From the NCBI GenBank assembly GCA_944380235.1, contig CALWHD010000195.1:1-53584 (forward strand): 53,584 nt of DNA, in the 5' to 3' direction. Below the pieces are notes generated by a model. It made no database searches. It was not told the DNA's origin and saw nothing but the letters and a program-made list of their open reading frames with translations. Below are positions 1 through 8,691 of the stretch, piece after piece. Positions within the stretch are counted from its first letter, which is position 1; each line of letters starts with the position of its first letter. Origin of the DNA: an uncultured Blautia sp. (lineage in GTDB: Bacteria > Bacillota > Clostridia > Lachnospirales > Lachnospiraceae). The position numbers and the translations under genes were made by a program.

Positions 1-141
1 CAGTGTAACTCCGTTGAAACCGCCGGGATACAAACCGCCTGCCCGCACAAACGTCTTGATGTTCACTGCCATGATCACAGATCCGATGATGCCGAAAATA
101 ATCCTCTTGGCTTCCCTTTTGGGGTCAATCTTCGGATTCAT
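1..141 (-). CDS. YitT family membrane protein, N-terminal part (gene runs off the window)
   Basis: Forty-seven codons are visible, starting at the ATG at 139-141 behind a GAGGGAGG ribosome binding site. After a charged start (MNPKIDPKREAKR) comes a hydrophobic stretch and then the segment AGGLYPGGFNG, which resembles the conserved first helix and loop of YitT/DUF161 proteins, integral membrane proteins of unsettled function, some linked to amino-acid or sulfur metabolism. It lies 29 nt after ddh in the same direction, so co-transcription is possible. Only the N-terminus is present, so the C-terminal DUF2179 domain cannot be checked. Confidence 0.75.
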   Translation of the reverse strand, partial: MNPKIDPKREAKRIIFGIIGSVIMAVNIKTFVRAGGLYPGGFNGVTL

Positions 142-170
142 TTTTTCCTCCCTCAGTATACACTGATTTT

Positions 171-1157
171 TTATAACATATGTGCACGAAGTTCTTCCGG
201 TGTCTGGCTGCTTAAGTATGCAGGAGCTACATCAAAAACAGTCTTGCATCCTGTATGTCCTTCCTGGCTCATGCGATAAGCTGCTCTTGCGTAAGCGCAG
301 ATTACAGAAGAAGTAAATTCCGGATTGGAATCCAGCTTCAGACTGTATTCGATCACATGATTATGTTCATTGTTCCAGCCTGTTTTTCCTGTACGGATCA
401 CAAATCCTCCGTGGGGCAGACCTGCGTGATCTCTCTTCATTTCTTCTTCTGTGATAAAATGTACTGTCGTATCATATTCATCAAAGTAGTTCGGCATAGT
501 TTTAATTTCGTTTTCGATCTTCGCTTTGTCAGCGCCTTCTTCTGCCACTACAAATACTTCTCTGGTATGTTTTTCTCTTGTGGAAAGTTCCGGATTTTCA
601 CCGTTTCTTACAGCTTCCAGTGCTTTTTCCACAGGAATTGTATACTGTCTTGCATCAACAACACCCTGAATTCTTCTTACAGCATCAGAATGCCCCTGAC
701 TTACGCCTTTGCCCCAGAAAGTATAATCTGTTCCATCCGGCATGATCGCATTGGCATACAGACGGTTCAAAGAGAACATACCCGGGTCCCAGCCCACAGA
801 AATCATGGCAACCTTTCCGCCTTTCTTTGCAGCAGCATCCACAGCAGCAAAGTGTTCCGGAATTCTGGCATGTGTATCAAAGCTGTCTACTACATTGAAA
901 TATTCTGCGTATTCCGGTGTCTGTACAGGAAGATCTGTAGAACTTCCTACGCAGAGAATCAGAACATCGATCTCATCCTTCATCTTCACAGCTTCATCCA
1001 CATGATATACCTTTGCAGTTTCTGTAAGGATCTTCACTGTTTCCGGAGCGCGGCGTGTAAATACTGCCTTAAGTTCCAGATCCGGATTATGTTTTACAGC
1101 GCACTCTACTCCTCTTCCCAGGTTTCCATATCCTAAAATACCGATTCTAATACTCAT
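171..1157 (-). CDS. ddh: meso-diaminopimelate D-dehydrogenase
   Basis: NADPH-dependent enzyme converting tetrahydrodipicolinate plus ammonia directly to meso-diaminopimelate, the short route to lysine and peptidoglycan precursors in the cytoplasm. The 328-aa product has an N-terminal dinucleotide motif GYGNLG (residues 9-14), the Ddh signature SVGWDPG (about 120-126) and WGKGVSQGHSDA (about 148-159). The start is the ATG at 1155-1157 preceded by GGAGAGAG; an upstream in-frame extension of 24 codons has no Shine-Dalgarno site and would cover the promoter. Length matches the family. A sigma-A promoter lies at 1208-1236. The YitT-like gene follows closely. Confidence 0.93.
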   Translation of the reverse strand: MSIRIGILGYGNLGRGVECAVKHNPDLELKAVFTRRAPETVKILTETAKVYHVDEAVKMKDEIDVLILCVGSSTDLPVQTPEYAEYFNVVDSFDTHARIPEHFAAVDAAAKKGGKVAMISVGWDPGMFSLNRLYANAIMPDGTDYTFWGKGVSQGHSDAVRRIQGVVDARQYTIPVEKALEAVRNGENPELSTREKHTREVFVVAEEGADKAKIENEIKTMPNYFDEYDTTVHFITEEEMKRDHAGLPHGGFVIRTGKTGWNNEHNHVIEYSLKLDSNPEFTSSVICAYARAAYRMSQEGHTGCKTVFDVAPAYLSSQTPEELRAHML

Positions 1158-1207
1158 ATCAGACTCTCTCCTATCATGAAATTTTGTAGAATTTTTTCCA
1201 CTTTCAA

Positions 1208-1236
1208 AGTATAGCAGATACTTTTCCACTGCGCAA
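1208..1236 (-). promoter_or_regulatory. Promoter of ddh
   Basis: On the minus strand TTGCGC (1231-1236) and TATACT (1208-1213) are separated by exactly 17 bp, about 50 nt upstream of the ddh start codon. A palindrome CTGTACTGTACAG lies just upstream at 1263-1275. Confidence 0.65.
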
Positions 1237-1314
1237 GAGCGAACAGCGGCAAATTCACAGACCTGTACTGTACAGCTTATCCCGCCGGCATGCTGTCCGT
1301 CCTGCTGGTCCGCT

Positions 1315-1340
1315 GTACAAAAGAAGGAGCCGGCTCCTGC
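1315..1340 (-). terminator. Probable terminator of the sorbitol-type dehydrogenase
   Basis: On the minus strand the stem AGGAG-CCGG-CTCCT (1325-1338) is followed by a short T-rich tract (TCTTTT). It is about 20 nt after the stop codon of the dehydrogenase. The T-tract is weak, so confidence is moderate. Confidence 0.45.
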
Positions 1341-1360
1341 CTTTATGTTTTTTCTTTTGA

Positions 1361-2410
1361 TCAGTCATGGATCCGAATGACTGCCTTTACAATATCAGCC
1401 TTATTTTTCATAGACTGTTCCATAGCCACATCTGCTTCATCCAATGAAAATTCATCTGTCACGATTCCCTTTAAATTAATCTTTCCGTCAGCTACCGCCT
1501 GAATCGCCATGGGATAGATATGGCGGTAACGGAACACTGTCTTGAAAGTCAGCTCTTTATCCAGGGCAATACTCATAGGCAGCGTGACTTCTCCTGTCTT
1601 GCTGTATCCTACAAAGACAATAACAGAGCCTTTCTTTGCCATGAGGACAGACTGTCTGCTGGTAATTTCTGTTCCTGCTGTTTCAATCACCAGGTCAGTT
1701 CCTTTTCCGTCTGTCAGTTCCTTCACTTTTGCCACCACGTCTTCTTTCATACCGTTTATCACGCCTGTGGCTCCCAGCTCCATTGCCTTTTCCAGACGTT
1801 TGTCCATCACGTCTACCACATACACTTCACTGACACCTCTGGCTTTTAACGCCATCATAGATACGAGACCGATGCATCCTGCACCCATGACTACCGCTTT
1901 CTGTCCCAGATGAGCGTCTCCCTGAACGGCTGCATGAAATCCTACCGCCAGAGGCTCGATCAAGGCTCCTTCCAGCGTACTGACATTTTCCGGAAGTTTA
2001 AAGCACAGATCTGCCTCATGGGCAACGTATTCCTGGAATACTCCGTCTACCGGAGGTGTAGCAAAAAACACCACATCCGGACATAGATTGTATTTTCCCT
2101 CCCTGCAGAATTCACAATGTCCGCAGGTCTTCCCCGGCTCCAGCGCCACCTTATCTCCAGCCTTTAAATGCTTCACATCTTTTCCCACTTCCACAACAAC
2201 GCCGCCCGGCTCATGACCTAATACAAAAGGCGGCTTTACCACATAGTCTCCGATGGCTCCTGTCTCATAATAATGCAGATCTGACCCGCAGATTCCCACA
2301 TAATCCAGTTTCACCAGGACTTCATTGTCTTTCGGAACCGGAATCGGTCTTTCTTCAAACCCCATTTTCTGAATATCTGTCATAACTGCTACTTTCATAG
2401 TGCCTTCCAT
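1361..2410 (-). CDS. Zinc-dependent polyol dehydrogenase (sorbitol/xylitol/L-iditol dehydrogenase type)
   Basis: Medium-chain alcohol dehydrogenase, 349 aa, expected to oxidise a polyol to a ketose with NAD. The catalytic zinc ligands are visible as C41 (ICGSD), H66-E67 (GHEPG) and E152; the structural zinc site is C96, C99, C102 and C110. The nucleotide-binding motif GAGCIG is at about 176-181. The start chosen is MEGTMKV at 2410, nine nt after AGGAGG. A strong promoter (2487-2515) and a 7-bp hairpin just before the ribosome binding site precede it. No polyol transporter or kinase adjoins it, so the physiological substrate is not fixed by context. Confidence 0.85.
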   Translation of the reverse strand: MEGTMKVAVMTDIQKMGFEERPIPVPKDNEVLVKLDYVGICGSDLHYYETGAIGDYVVKPPFVLGHEPGGVVVEVGKDVKHLKAGDKVALEPGKTCGHCEFCREGKYNLCPDVVFFATPPVDGVFQEYVAHEADLCFKLPENVSTLEGALIEPLAVGFHAAVQGDAHLGQKAVVMGAGCIGLVSMMALKARGVSEVYVVDVMDKRLEKAMELGATGVINGMKEDVVAKVKELTDGKGTDLVIETAGTEITSRQSVLMAKKGSVIVFVGYSKTGEVTLPMSIALDKELTFKTVFRYRHIYPMAIQAVADGKINLKGIVTDEFSLDEADVAMEQSMKNKADIVKAVIRIHD

Positions 2411-2426
2411 AAGCGTATACCTCCTG

Positions 2427-2446
2427 TTTCTCAACGAAATGAGAAA
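2427..2446 (-). promoter_or_regulatory. Leader hairpin immediately upstream of the polyol dehydrogenase ribosome binding site
   Basis: TTTCTCA-acgaaa-TGAGAAA forms a perfect 7-bp stem with a 6-nt loop within 1-2 nt of the AGGAGG sequence. It may affect translation initiation or mRNA stability; there is no T-run, so it is not a terminator. Confidence 0.4.
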
Positions 2447-2486
2447 GCGGTGTTCCTCATTTTGACCATAGTTTTCACACAGCTTC

Positions 2487-2515
2487 ATTATACCCTTGCC
2501 AAAAGCTCCCTGCAA
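2487..2515 (-). promoter_or_regulatory. Promoter of the polyol dehydrogenase
   Basis: Minus strand TTGCAG (2510-2515), 17-bp spacer, TATAAT (2487-2492), ending about 77 nt before the start codon. It lies just beyond the stop codon of the ABC permease, so the dehydrogenase can be transcribed separately. Confidence 0.75.
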
Positions 2516-2525
2516 GAAAAATTCC

Positions 2526-4661
2526 TTACTTTGCCTTTCTTATTTCTGTTACTTTTCCCACTTTCAGCTCCCTGAGAACTGTATTTAATGTTTTCTGATA
2601 GATTCCATACAGAATTCCTCCCAGTACCGCCAGAATCAGAATACACAGGAAAAGTGCCAAAAACTCAGAAGAAGTATATTTTCCGTCGTTGGCATAGAAG
2701 ATCAGGATGAAAAACAGAAACATTACTGAACTTCCTGTAAGGAAGGGAATCTGAAAGACTTTGCCGCATTGGTTCCGGACCTCCCTGCACAGAAATCCGG
2801 GAGAAGCCCCAAGCCGCTTCAGATCCTCAAAGACATAGCGGTTCAGCACCGCAACTGTCCTGCACCTGGTATAGCCAATTACCAAAGCCGACGCAAAACA
2901 GACCATCGAAGCAAAAATGAACATCATGAAAAATACCGCGTAAGTCGGAAGCGTATCATTCTTATCCAGGATCCGGCTTTTGGGCATATAGGCCCAGTAA
3001 GTGCGGAAATCCGTGGAATCCGGTCTGTCATAGCTGACAGGTGTCATGGCCTCTGTATCGCCCCAATAAATCTCTCCCTTACGTTCAGCATCATATTTCT
3101 TCACCCGATCATAGTAATAGGGGATTTCACACTCCGGTCCGAAGCAGTCTACGCAGGAATAAAAAAAATCTTTGGCAAAAGCATAGCTGTCCTCACCTTC
3201 TACATTGAAGAATAACATCTTTCCCCTCCACTGTTCCTCTGCGCCCTGTGGGGTTCGTTTATAATCCTGGTCATGCCGCACATAGACAGCCTTTGTGTCA
3301 CGGTGCGACAGAGTATTGCAGTATACATAACCTGCAAAGGAGACTTTCATCTGCTCCATGGTGGTCATATTGGTAAGCTTGTCAGCAGACTGGACCAGAT
3401 AAAGGGTACTGCCTTCTTCCTGATCTGCTGCCGCACAGTAGGTTCCCGGCTCCACCTGAACTGAATTTCCTGTGATGGAAGCAAAGGCTGTTTCTGAAAT
3501 AAATCTGCCTTCTGAGGCAAATTCCCGGTACTCAAGGTATAATTTTCCATTCCGCTCCGTCTCCACTCTGCTTCCCATTCCCAGGCTGACATATTCTTCT
3601 TCTTTCCAGTCTTTCAGTAAAATCCCGTAAGTCTCTGCTTTTTTTCGAATCTCTTCCTCAGTCAGCATCTGCTGGTCTGTTCTCCATGCCCCGGAGTAAT
3701 CATACTCCAGATTTTCTGCGGTAAGAAACACACTGCTTCCAAGAGCAGGTATATAAAACAGGGCGAACACGCCTCCTGCAATCAGTACACTGATCACCAG
3801 GAGATTATTCACCGTCTGCCTTCCCTGGAATTTCATCATACTTCTGGCGATCAGATTTTTATAACGATTCTTTTTTCCGAATCTCCAGCCATGGACCACT
3901 GTATGGAGCATCACAAGATACAATCCCGCCAGAGCAATAAAATAAATACCGTTCAGCCAGTCCGGAGGATATGCCTTGGCGGTTTTCATGTATATTTGCG
4001 GAGAAAAATACCCAAGGACCGCACCTGCTGCAGTCAGCACAATCCCCACAGGGCCGCACCATCTTCCCCAGTTTTTCGCCAGCTCATTTTTATGTTCTTC
4101 CTGCACTGTACTGATAATATCCGTCCTCTTTAAATAACCGTAAGCCATCAGGCAGACACAAAGCACGGTAAAGATCAGAAGCAGAGCAGGGATCCACACA
4201 AATTCCCAGTCCAGGGTCAGTTTCATCTCTTCAGAATCCACAATAAGGATCCGGAACAGATTCCACAAAAGATACACAAACGGAACCCCTGCCGCTGTAC
4301 CTGCTGCTCCTGAAACACAGCTCAGGAAAAGCACTTCCCGGAAAAGTCCCGGCGCCAGTTTTTCCGCAGACGCCCCAAGAGCCATGAGAATCCCCAGCTG
4401 TCTGGATTTTTTTCTGAAAAACAGACTGGAGGCGTAAAGAGTAAATACCACACATCCGAACAATGTCAGTCCAAAGACCATATACATCTGCTTTCTGCTG
4501 TCCCCGCCTTCCGGAAAAACTGTCTGCACTGTCACAGACTGCATCATGGCGGAGTAAGCAGTCACCAGCATCAATGCCGTGAAATTACAGAACAGATACA
4601 GTACAGCCTGGTGCCTGTCATTTTTTTGAAGTTTTCTTTCCAGTTCTGCCATCTTTTTCAT
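2526..4661 (-). CDS. ABC transporter permease, FtsX-like/BceB type
   Basis: 711-aa integral membrane protein. About four hydrophobic segments precede residue 180, more follow to about 310, then a large hydrophilic domain (about 320-560) and three C-terminal membrane segments. This is the BceB/VraE layout, in which a big extracytoplasmic domain sits between late helices, typical of antimicrobial-peptide resistance exporters. The motif MALGASAEKLAPGLFREV after helix 2 is the FtsX-type coupling region. The start codon overlaps the stop of the ATPase gene (ATGA, 4658-4661), so the two are translationally coupled. The ligand is unknown. Confidence 0.85.
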   Translation of the reverse strand: MKKMAELERKLQKNDRHQAVLYLFCNFTALMLVTAYSAMMQSVTVQTVFPEGGDSRKQMYMVFGLTLFGCVVFTLYASSLFFRKKSRQLGILMALGASAEKLAPGLFREVLFLSCVSGAAGTAAGVPFVYLLWNLFRILIVDSEEMKLTLDWEFVWIPALLLIFTVLCVCLMAYGYLKRTDIISTVQEEHKNELAKNWGRWCGPVGIVLTAAGAVLGYFSPQIYMKTAKAYPPDWLNGIYFIALAGLYLVMLHTVVHGWRFGKKNRYKNLIARSMMKFQGRQTVNNLLVISVLIAGGVFALFYIPALGSSVFLTAENLEYDYSGAWRTDQQMLTEEEIRKKAETYGILLKDWKEEEYVSLGMGSRVETERNGKLYLEYREFASEGRFISETAFASITGNSVQVEPGTYCAAADQEEGSTLYLVQSADKLTNMTTMEQMKVSFAGYVYCNTLSHRDTKAVYVRHDQDYKRTPQGAEEQWRGKMLFFNVEGEDSYAFAKDFFYSCVDCFGPECEIPYYYDRVKKYDAERKGEIYWGDTEAMTPVSYDRPDSTDFRTYWAYMPKSRILDKNDTLPTYAVFFMMFIFASMVCFASALVIGYTRCRTVAVLNRYVFEDLKRLGASPGFLCREVRNQCGKVFQIPFLTGSSVMFLFFILIFYANDGKYTSSEFLALFLCILILAVLGGILYGIYQKTLNTVLRELKVGKVTEIRKAK

Positions 4662-5404
4662 TTTACTTCACCACTCATTTCCTTGATCGCTTCCAGAAGC
4701 CTGTCCTGAAACAGACTTCTCTCCTCCAGTCTCTCCAGTTGTTTATATATATTCCCATCTTTCAGCAGAATCACCCGGTCGCAGAAGGAAGCTGCAAAAC
4801 TGTCATGAGTCACCATAAAAATGGTAGCATTCATCTGATTCCTCGCCTCCAGAAAAGAGTCTATCACTGCCCGGCTGGATTTGCTGTCCAGATTGCCGGT
4901 TGGCTCATCCGCCAGGATCAGCAGGGGCTGGTTCATCAGACTCCTTGCCACAGCTGTCCGCTGCTTCTCACCGCCTGAAATCTCCGCCGGATATTTTTCC
5001 TGGATATAAGTGATGCCAAAAAGCTTCAGAAGTGTGTCACACCGCTTTTCATCCTCCCGGGTCACTTTTCCTTCAATGATCTTAGGTACCAGAACATTTT
5101 CCCTGACGGTCAGTCCGTCCAGGAGCATGAAGTCCTGAAACACAAACCCCAGCTTTTCATTTCTTATCTTTGCCAGTTCCTTTTCACTCAGCCCTTTCAG
5201 TTCCTGTCCTCCCAAAGTGATCTTCCCCTCTTCAAAGGGAACGTAACAGGAAATACAGTTAAGCAGCGTACTTTTACCGGAACCGGAAGGTCCCATGACC
5301 GCTGTAAACTCTCCCTGTGCCACGCTCAGGCTTACCCCCTTTAAGACCGGATAGGCCGTCTTTCCTGCCTTGTATGATTTATAGAGATTTTTCACATACA
5401 GCAT
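4658..5404 (-). CDS. ABC transporter ATP-binding protein, LolD/BceA type
   Basis: 248-aa ATPase that should energise the adjoining permease. Walker [11 protein letters not shown] is at about 37-46, the signature is SGGEKQR, and Walker B is [13 protein letters not shown] with the family NLDS continuation; the H-loop is VTHD. The start at 5404 ([11 protein letters not shown]) follows AGGAAGGTG; an in-frame upstream extension lacks a ribosome binding site. It is divergent from the LytTR/GHKL pair at 5640, with two AAAATGACA direct repeats between them, suggesting that this exporter is the regulator's target. Confidence 0.9.
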   Translation of the reverse strand: MLYVKNLYKSYKAGKTAYPVLKGVSLSVAQGEFTAVMGPSGSGKSTLLNCISCYVPFEEGKITLGGQELKGLSEKELAKIRNEKLGFVFQDFMLLDGLTVRENVLVPKIIEGKVTREDEKRCDTLLKLFGITYIQEKYPAEISGGEKQRTAVARSLMNQPLLILADEPTGNLDSKSSRAVIDSFLEARNQMNATIFMVTHDSFAASFCDRVILLKDGNIYKQLERLEERSLFQDRLLEAIKEMSGEVK

Positions 5405-5514
5405 ATTTTCACCTTCCTTTCTCCTGTTATTGTAACCCTTCGTCTCCCCGCCGGAAAAAGAGGTGTTAACTTCTGCGCCCGTCACGCTATTTTCTGCAGT
5501 GATTTTTCTGCTTT

Positions 5515-5544
5515 GTCATTTTTGGAATCTCCTGTGTCATTTTC
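5515..5544 (-). promoter_or_regulatory. Candidate LytTR response-regulator binding site (two 9-bp direct repeats)
   Basis: On the minus strand AAAATGACA occurs twice, separated by 12 bp, giving the 21-bp period of two 9-bp repeats known for AgrA/ComE-type LytTR regulators. It lies between the divergent exporter and LytTR/GHKL genes. The repeat copies are identical, which is unlikely by chance at this spacing. Confidence 0.6.
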
Positions 5545-5586
5545 TGCGTTCCGGGCATGTTCCTGTCCTTTTCCCCGGCTTCTTCC

Positions 5587-5597
5587 TGTGCTATACT
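5587..5597 (+). promoter_or_regulatory. Extended -10 promoter of the LytTR/GHKL operon
   Basis: TGTGCTATACT contains a TG dinucleotide one base ahead of TATACT (5592-5597), an extended -10 element. No good -35 is seen at 17 bp, consistent with an activated or weak promoter. It lies 43 nt upstream of the start codon. Confidence 0.45.
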
Positions 5598-5639
5598 GAA
5601 AACCAGCAGATTGTAATTTCAAAAATGAGGGGACGGATC

Positions 5640-6356
5640 ATGCTTAGAATTGCTTTATGTGATGATGAGGCTCTGGCACGGGAACAGCTTTCCTGCCAGA
5701 TTGAAAAACTGATTGAAGATACCGGAAGTCGGATTGTCTATGAATTTTCCTCTGCCCGTAACGCTGTGCGGTGGCTTCGAAATCATCCAGGAGAAATCGA
5801 TCTTCTGTTTTTAGACGTGGAAATGAAAGATCAAAACGGTGTGGAAGCGGCAAAAGCCATACGGGAATTCGACAGGAATCTGATGCTGGTCTTCATTACA
5901 GGATACCCGGACTACGTCTTTGAAGGCTACCAGGCAGAAGCCCTGGATTACATTATAAAACCCGCGGATCCGGAACATCTCTTTGAGGTACTTTCCCGGG
6001 CAGAAACCCGCCTTTCCAGAGATGTCTCCAGACAATTTCTTTTCCAGAACACAGAAGGGGTATTCCGCTTCTTTTTTAAAGATATCGCCTATTTCTACAG
6101 TGACCGGCGCAGGGTATTTCTGGTATCCGGCGGCAGGGAATATGGATTTTACAGCAAACTGGATCAGGTAGCGGAACAGGTGGGGGACAGCTTTGTCCGC
6201 ATCCATCAGAGATACCTGGTAAATCCGGACTACATTGACCGCCTGGGCACCTCCCATGTGGAGCTTGCAGGCATCTCCCTGCCGGTCAGCAGGAGTCTGA
6301 AAGTCTCTGCCTCCCAGAAGATTGCCCGGCACCTGCTGAAAGGAGACTGTTTATGA
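5640..6356 (+). CDS. LytTR-family response regulator
   Basis: 238-aa two-component regulator. The receiver domain (about 1-120) has acidic residues D8-D9, the phospho-acceptor D59 in LLFLDVEM and the conserved lysine in YIIKPAD; the C-terminal LytTR DNA-binding domain (about 135-238) has the typical DSFVRIHQRYLVNPDYI and LPVSRS segments. The start at 5640 (MLRIALCDDE) follows GAGGGGAC. Its stop overlaps the start of the kinase gene. The upstream direct repeats AAAATGACA are the likely operator, placing the divergent ABC exporter under its control. Confidence 0.92.
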   Translation: MLRIALCDDEALAREQLSCQIEKLIEDTGSRIVYEFSSARNAVRWLRNHPGEIDLLFLDVEMKDQNGVEAAKAIREFDRNLMLVFITGYPDYVFEGYQAEALDYIIKPADPEHLFEVLSRAETRLSRDVSRQFLFQNTEGVFRFFFKDIAYFYSDRRRVFLVSGGREYGFYSKLDQVAEQVGDSFVRIHQRYLVNPDYIDRLGTSHVELAGISLPVSRSLKVSASQKIARHLLKGDCL

Positions 6357-7570
6357 ATACTTTTCTGCATTTTCTGGAACTTCTGTCCATAGTACTTGGA
6401 GCCTGGTGTGTATACTGCACCATCGGCCTGTTTCTCGCAGTCAAAAACTCTTTTCTGTACCGTTTTCTTGTCTTCTGCGGTGCTGCTCTGGTCCTGTGCA
6501 TGGTCATTTATATCGGTGACTGGGCAAACCTGCCTCCAACCTTTTTATTTTTTCTTTTCTGTCTCTGGGTTTCCTGCGACGGAAGCAGGGCTAAAAGGCT
6601 TTATACTGGTCTGCTGCTTTCCTGTGTCTACTTTTCCTTCAGCGCCCTGCACGACAATTACTTTTTAAGTTATCCTTCTTTTGGAAAATCTCTTTTTGCC
6701 CTGGTGTTCTATCTTCTTCTGCGCCGACTGTCACCGCCGAAAGATTACGAACTCTCTCCCGCCCTCTGGAAACTGCTTTTCCTTCTTACCGTCACCCCGG
6801 TGGGAATCCTTTTAAGCGTAGTACTGCTGGATAACTCTGCTTACACTTCCAACCGGGTCTACCTTCTGGATTTTGTTCTGCTGCTGTTGTCCCTCTTTTC
6901 CTTTTCCGGACTTTTGTGGACAGCCTCCGTCCTTGCCAGACAGCAGGAACTGGAAGCTGAAAGTTCCGTTTTCCAGGCAAGCCGGGTCTACTATGAATCC
7001 TTAGAGCAGCAGAACTTTGAGATACGGAAGCTGAAGCATGATATGGCAAACCATCTCCAGACCCTCCTGCATCTGCCTGATCAGGAAAAGAACCCCTATA
7101 TACAGAACCTGCTCCGGACCCCTGCCCTGTTTCAGACCGTAAAATACTGCGGGGACAATACCGTGAACATTATCCTCAGCAGCAAGGCAGCTGCCTTTTC
7201 CCAGCATCATACTGCCTTTCATGTCCGGGCGGAAATTCCTGCTTCCCTGCCTTTTGAAAGTCCCGATCTGTGTACCGTGCTGTGCAATGCCCTGGACAAT
7301 GCTCTGGAAGCCTGTACAAAGCTTCCCGAAGAGCAGAGGCAAGTCTTCTTAAATGCCAGATTCAGCAAAGGAATTTTTACTTTTGAACTAACCAATCCCC
7401 TGCCTCCTGAGCCTTCTTCTTTTCAAACCACCAAAAAAGAGAAGGCACTCCATGGATTCGGACTGAAAAGTATCCAGGCTGCCGCAGAAAAAAACAGCGG
7501 CGGCATGGAAGTCACAGTAAAAGACGGAATCTTTTCCCTCTTTGTCTATCTGTGCCATGCGCACCGCTGA
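6353..7570 (+). CDS. GHKL-family sensor histidine kinase (AgrC/NatK type)
   Basis: 405-aa membrane kinase. Roughly six hydrophobic segments fill residues 1-195, followed by a coiled linker. The phospho-acceptor is H229 in KLKHDMANHL, the N box is LCNALDNALEA (about 310-320) and the G box is HGFGLKSI (about 367-374). The short hydrophobic sensor without an extracytoplasmic domain resembles AgrC-like sensors of peptides or membrane-active compounds. It overlaps the regulator gene by an ATGA junction. The signal is probably a substrate of the divergent BceAB-like exporter, by inference from position only. Confidence 0.9.
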   Translation: MNTFLHFLELLSIVLGAWCVYCTIGLFLAVKNSFLYRFLVFCGAALVLCMVIYIGDWANLPPTFLFFLFCLWVSCDGSRAKRLYTGLLLSCVYFSFSALHDNYFLSYPSFGKSLFALVFYLLLRRLSPPKDYELSPALWKLLFLLTVTPVGILLSVVLLDNSAYTSNRVYLLDFVLLLLSLFSFSGLLWTASVLARQQELEAESSVFQASRVYYESLEQQNFEIRKLKHDMANHLQTLLHLPDQEKNPYIQNLLRTPALFQTVKYCGDNTVNIILSSKAAAFSQHHTAFHVRAEIPASLPFESPDLCTVLCNALDNALEACTKLPEEQRQVFLNARFSKGIFTFELTNPLPPEPSSFQTTKKEKALHGFGLKSIQAAAEKNSGGMEVTVKDGIFSLFVYLCHAHR

Positions 7571-7581
7571 ATCTGAACTTT

Positions 7582-8691
7582 TTATTCTTCTCCCCTGCTG
7601 TGGCGGATCGCTTTTACCAGAGCTGCCACATTTGCCGGAGGAACGTTATTCATAATTTCCTGAGCGGGACCGCAGATATATCCGCCGTCCTTTCCCAGGA
7701 TATCTATGGTCTTTAAAGTCTCTTCATATACTTCCTCAGAACTTCGAAACGCCAGCAGGTCCTGGGTATCGATCCCTCCGTAAAAAATCAGGTCTTTTCC
7801 ATACTCCCGCTGGAGAAATCCGATATCCATCACCGGCTGGCAGGGTTCCAGTATGTCCAGGCCAATGTCGATAAGATGAGGGATAAACGGTGTGATCTTC
7901 CCGCAGGAGTGCATCTGTACCGGGATTCCTGCCTCATGATAGACATCGAAAATCCGCTTAAACCGTGGCTTAAAATACTTCACGAACATTTCCTCAGAGA
8001 AAAAAGTAGATATCTGCGTCCCAAGGTCATCTCCATGATGTCCCACCTTAAATCCCCGTTTCACGGTTTCTTTTGCAATTTCCACTTTATAGTCCGTCAC
8101 AACATCCATGATCTGCTCCACAATCTCCGGTTCTTCCATAAGCGTCACCATGAAATTTTCCATTCCCATCATATCATAGGTTTTTTCCCAGATTCCGTTA
8201 TAACCGGAAACCAGTACCAGCATTTTCCCGTCATAGTATTCCTTATCTTTTTCGCAGGGAGCGAAAATCTCATCCAGGATCCGGGGATTTAGCTGCGGGG
8301 CATGAAAGTTTTTCAGAATCTGAGGATCTTCTGCCGCCTCTGCCAGAGGATGGCTGTAATTAAAATAACTGGTGCCCTCGGGGTCAAACTTCATTCCCCA
8401 CAGATCCGTCAGGAACCCGTCCCTGGGATCTCTATAAGCTCTCCCGGCAGCCATTGCCATGGCAACCTTTTCTTTGTCATCCCAGTCATGGCTGGGAACA
8501 TCATCCAGTGTCGCTGTAAAACGGATATGATTTCCCAGGTATTCATCAAACTCCTCCTCCTGGGTAATTCCCACATAGGCGGCACATTCCATTTTTTTCT
8601 TCCGGTTGCTGAAATTGATCACACTTGGCAGATAAGATATATTTTTCCTGTGGATCACATCCAGCACCAGCCGTTCTCTTCCCTCTCTCAT
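7582..8691 (-). CDS. Uroporphyrinogen decarboxylase-fold protein, probable corrinoid methyltransferase (MtaA/MtbA-like)
   Basis: 369-aa URO-D-fold protein. The motif PVQMHSCGK (a histidine and cysteine suited to zinc) and the late cysteine in YICGPAQEI match the methyl-transfer branch of the family (MtaA, CmuA C-terminal part) rather than haem-synthesis HemE. The start at 8691 (MREGRERLV) follows GGAGG; a longer in-frame start has none. A TATAAT at 8723-8728 is the likely -10. No corrinoid-binding protein or substrate-specific methyltransferase is adjacent, so the methyl donor is unknown. The AraC gene upstream in the same direction may regulate it. Confidence 0.8.
   Translation of the reverse strand: MREGRERLVLDVIHRKNISYLPSVINFSNRKKKMECAAYVGITQEEEFDEYLGNHIRFTATLDDVPSHDWDDKEKVAMAMAAGRAYRDPRDGFLTDLWGMKFDPEGTSYFNYSHPLAEAAEDPQILKNFHAPQLNPRILDEIFAPCEKDKEYYDGKMLVLVSGYNGIWEKTYDMMGMENFMVTLMEEPEIVEQIMDVVTDYKVEIAKETVKRGFKVGHHGDDLGTQISTFFSEEMFVKYFKPRFKRIFDVYHEAGIPVQMHSCGKITPFIPHLIDIGLDILEPCQPVMDIGFLQREYGKDLIFYGGIDTQDLLAFRSSEEVYEETLKTIDILGKDGGYICGPAQEIMNNVPPANVAALVKAIRHSRGEE

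Noticed and set aside
154..173. Hairpin TCAGT/ACTGA followed by TTTTTT on the plus strand near 154-173
   Set aside because: The T-run is on the plus strand, where no gene ends; for the minus-strand ddh-yitT pair it would not terminate transcription.
255..1136. Long plus-strand frame opposite ddh (293 codons)
   Set aside because: It is antisense to a well-supported gene, starts without a ribosome binding site and shows no protein-like composition (excess Cys, His, Phe, Ser from the reverse of a coding frame).
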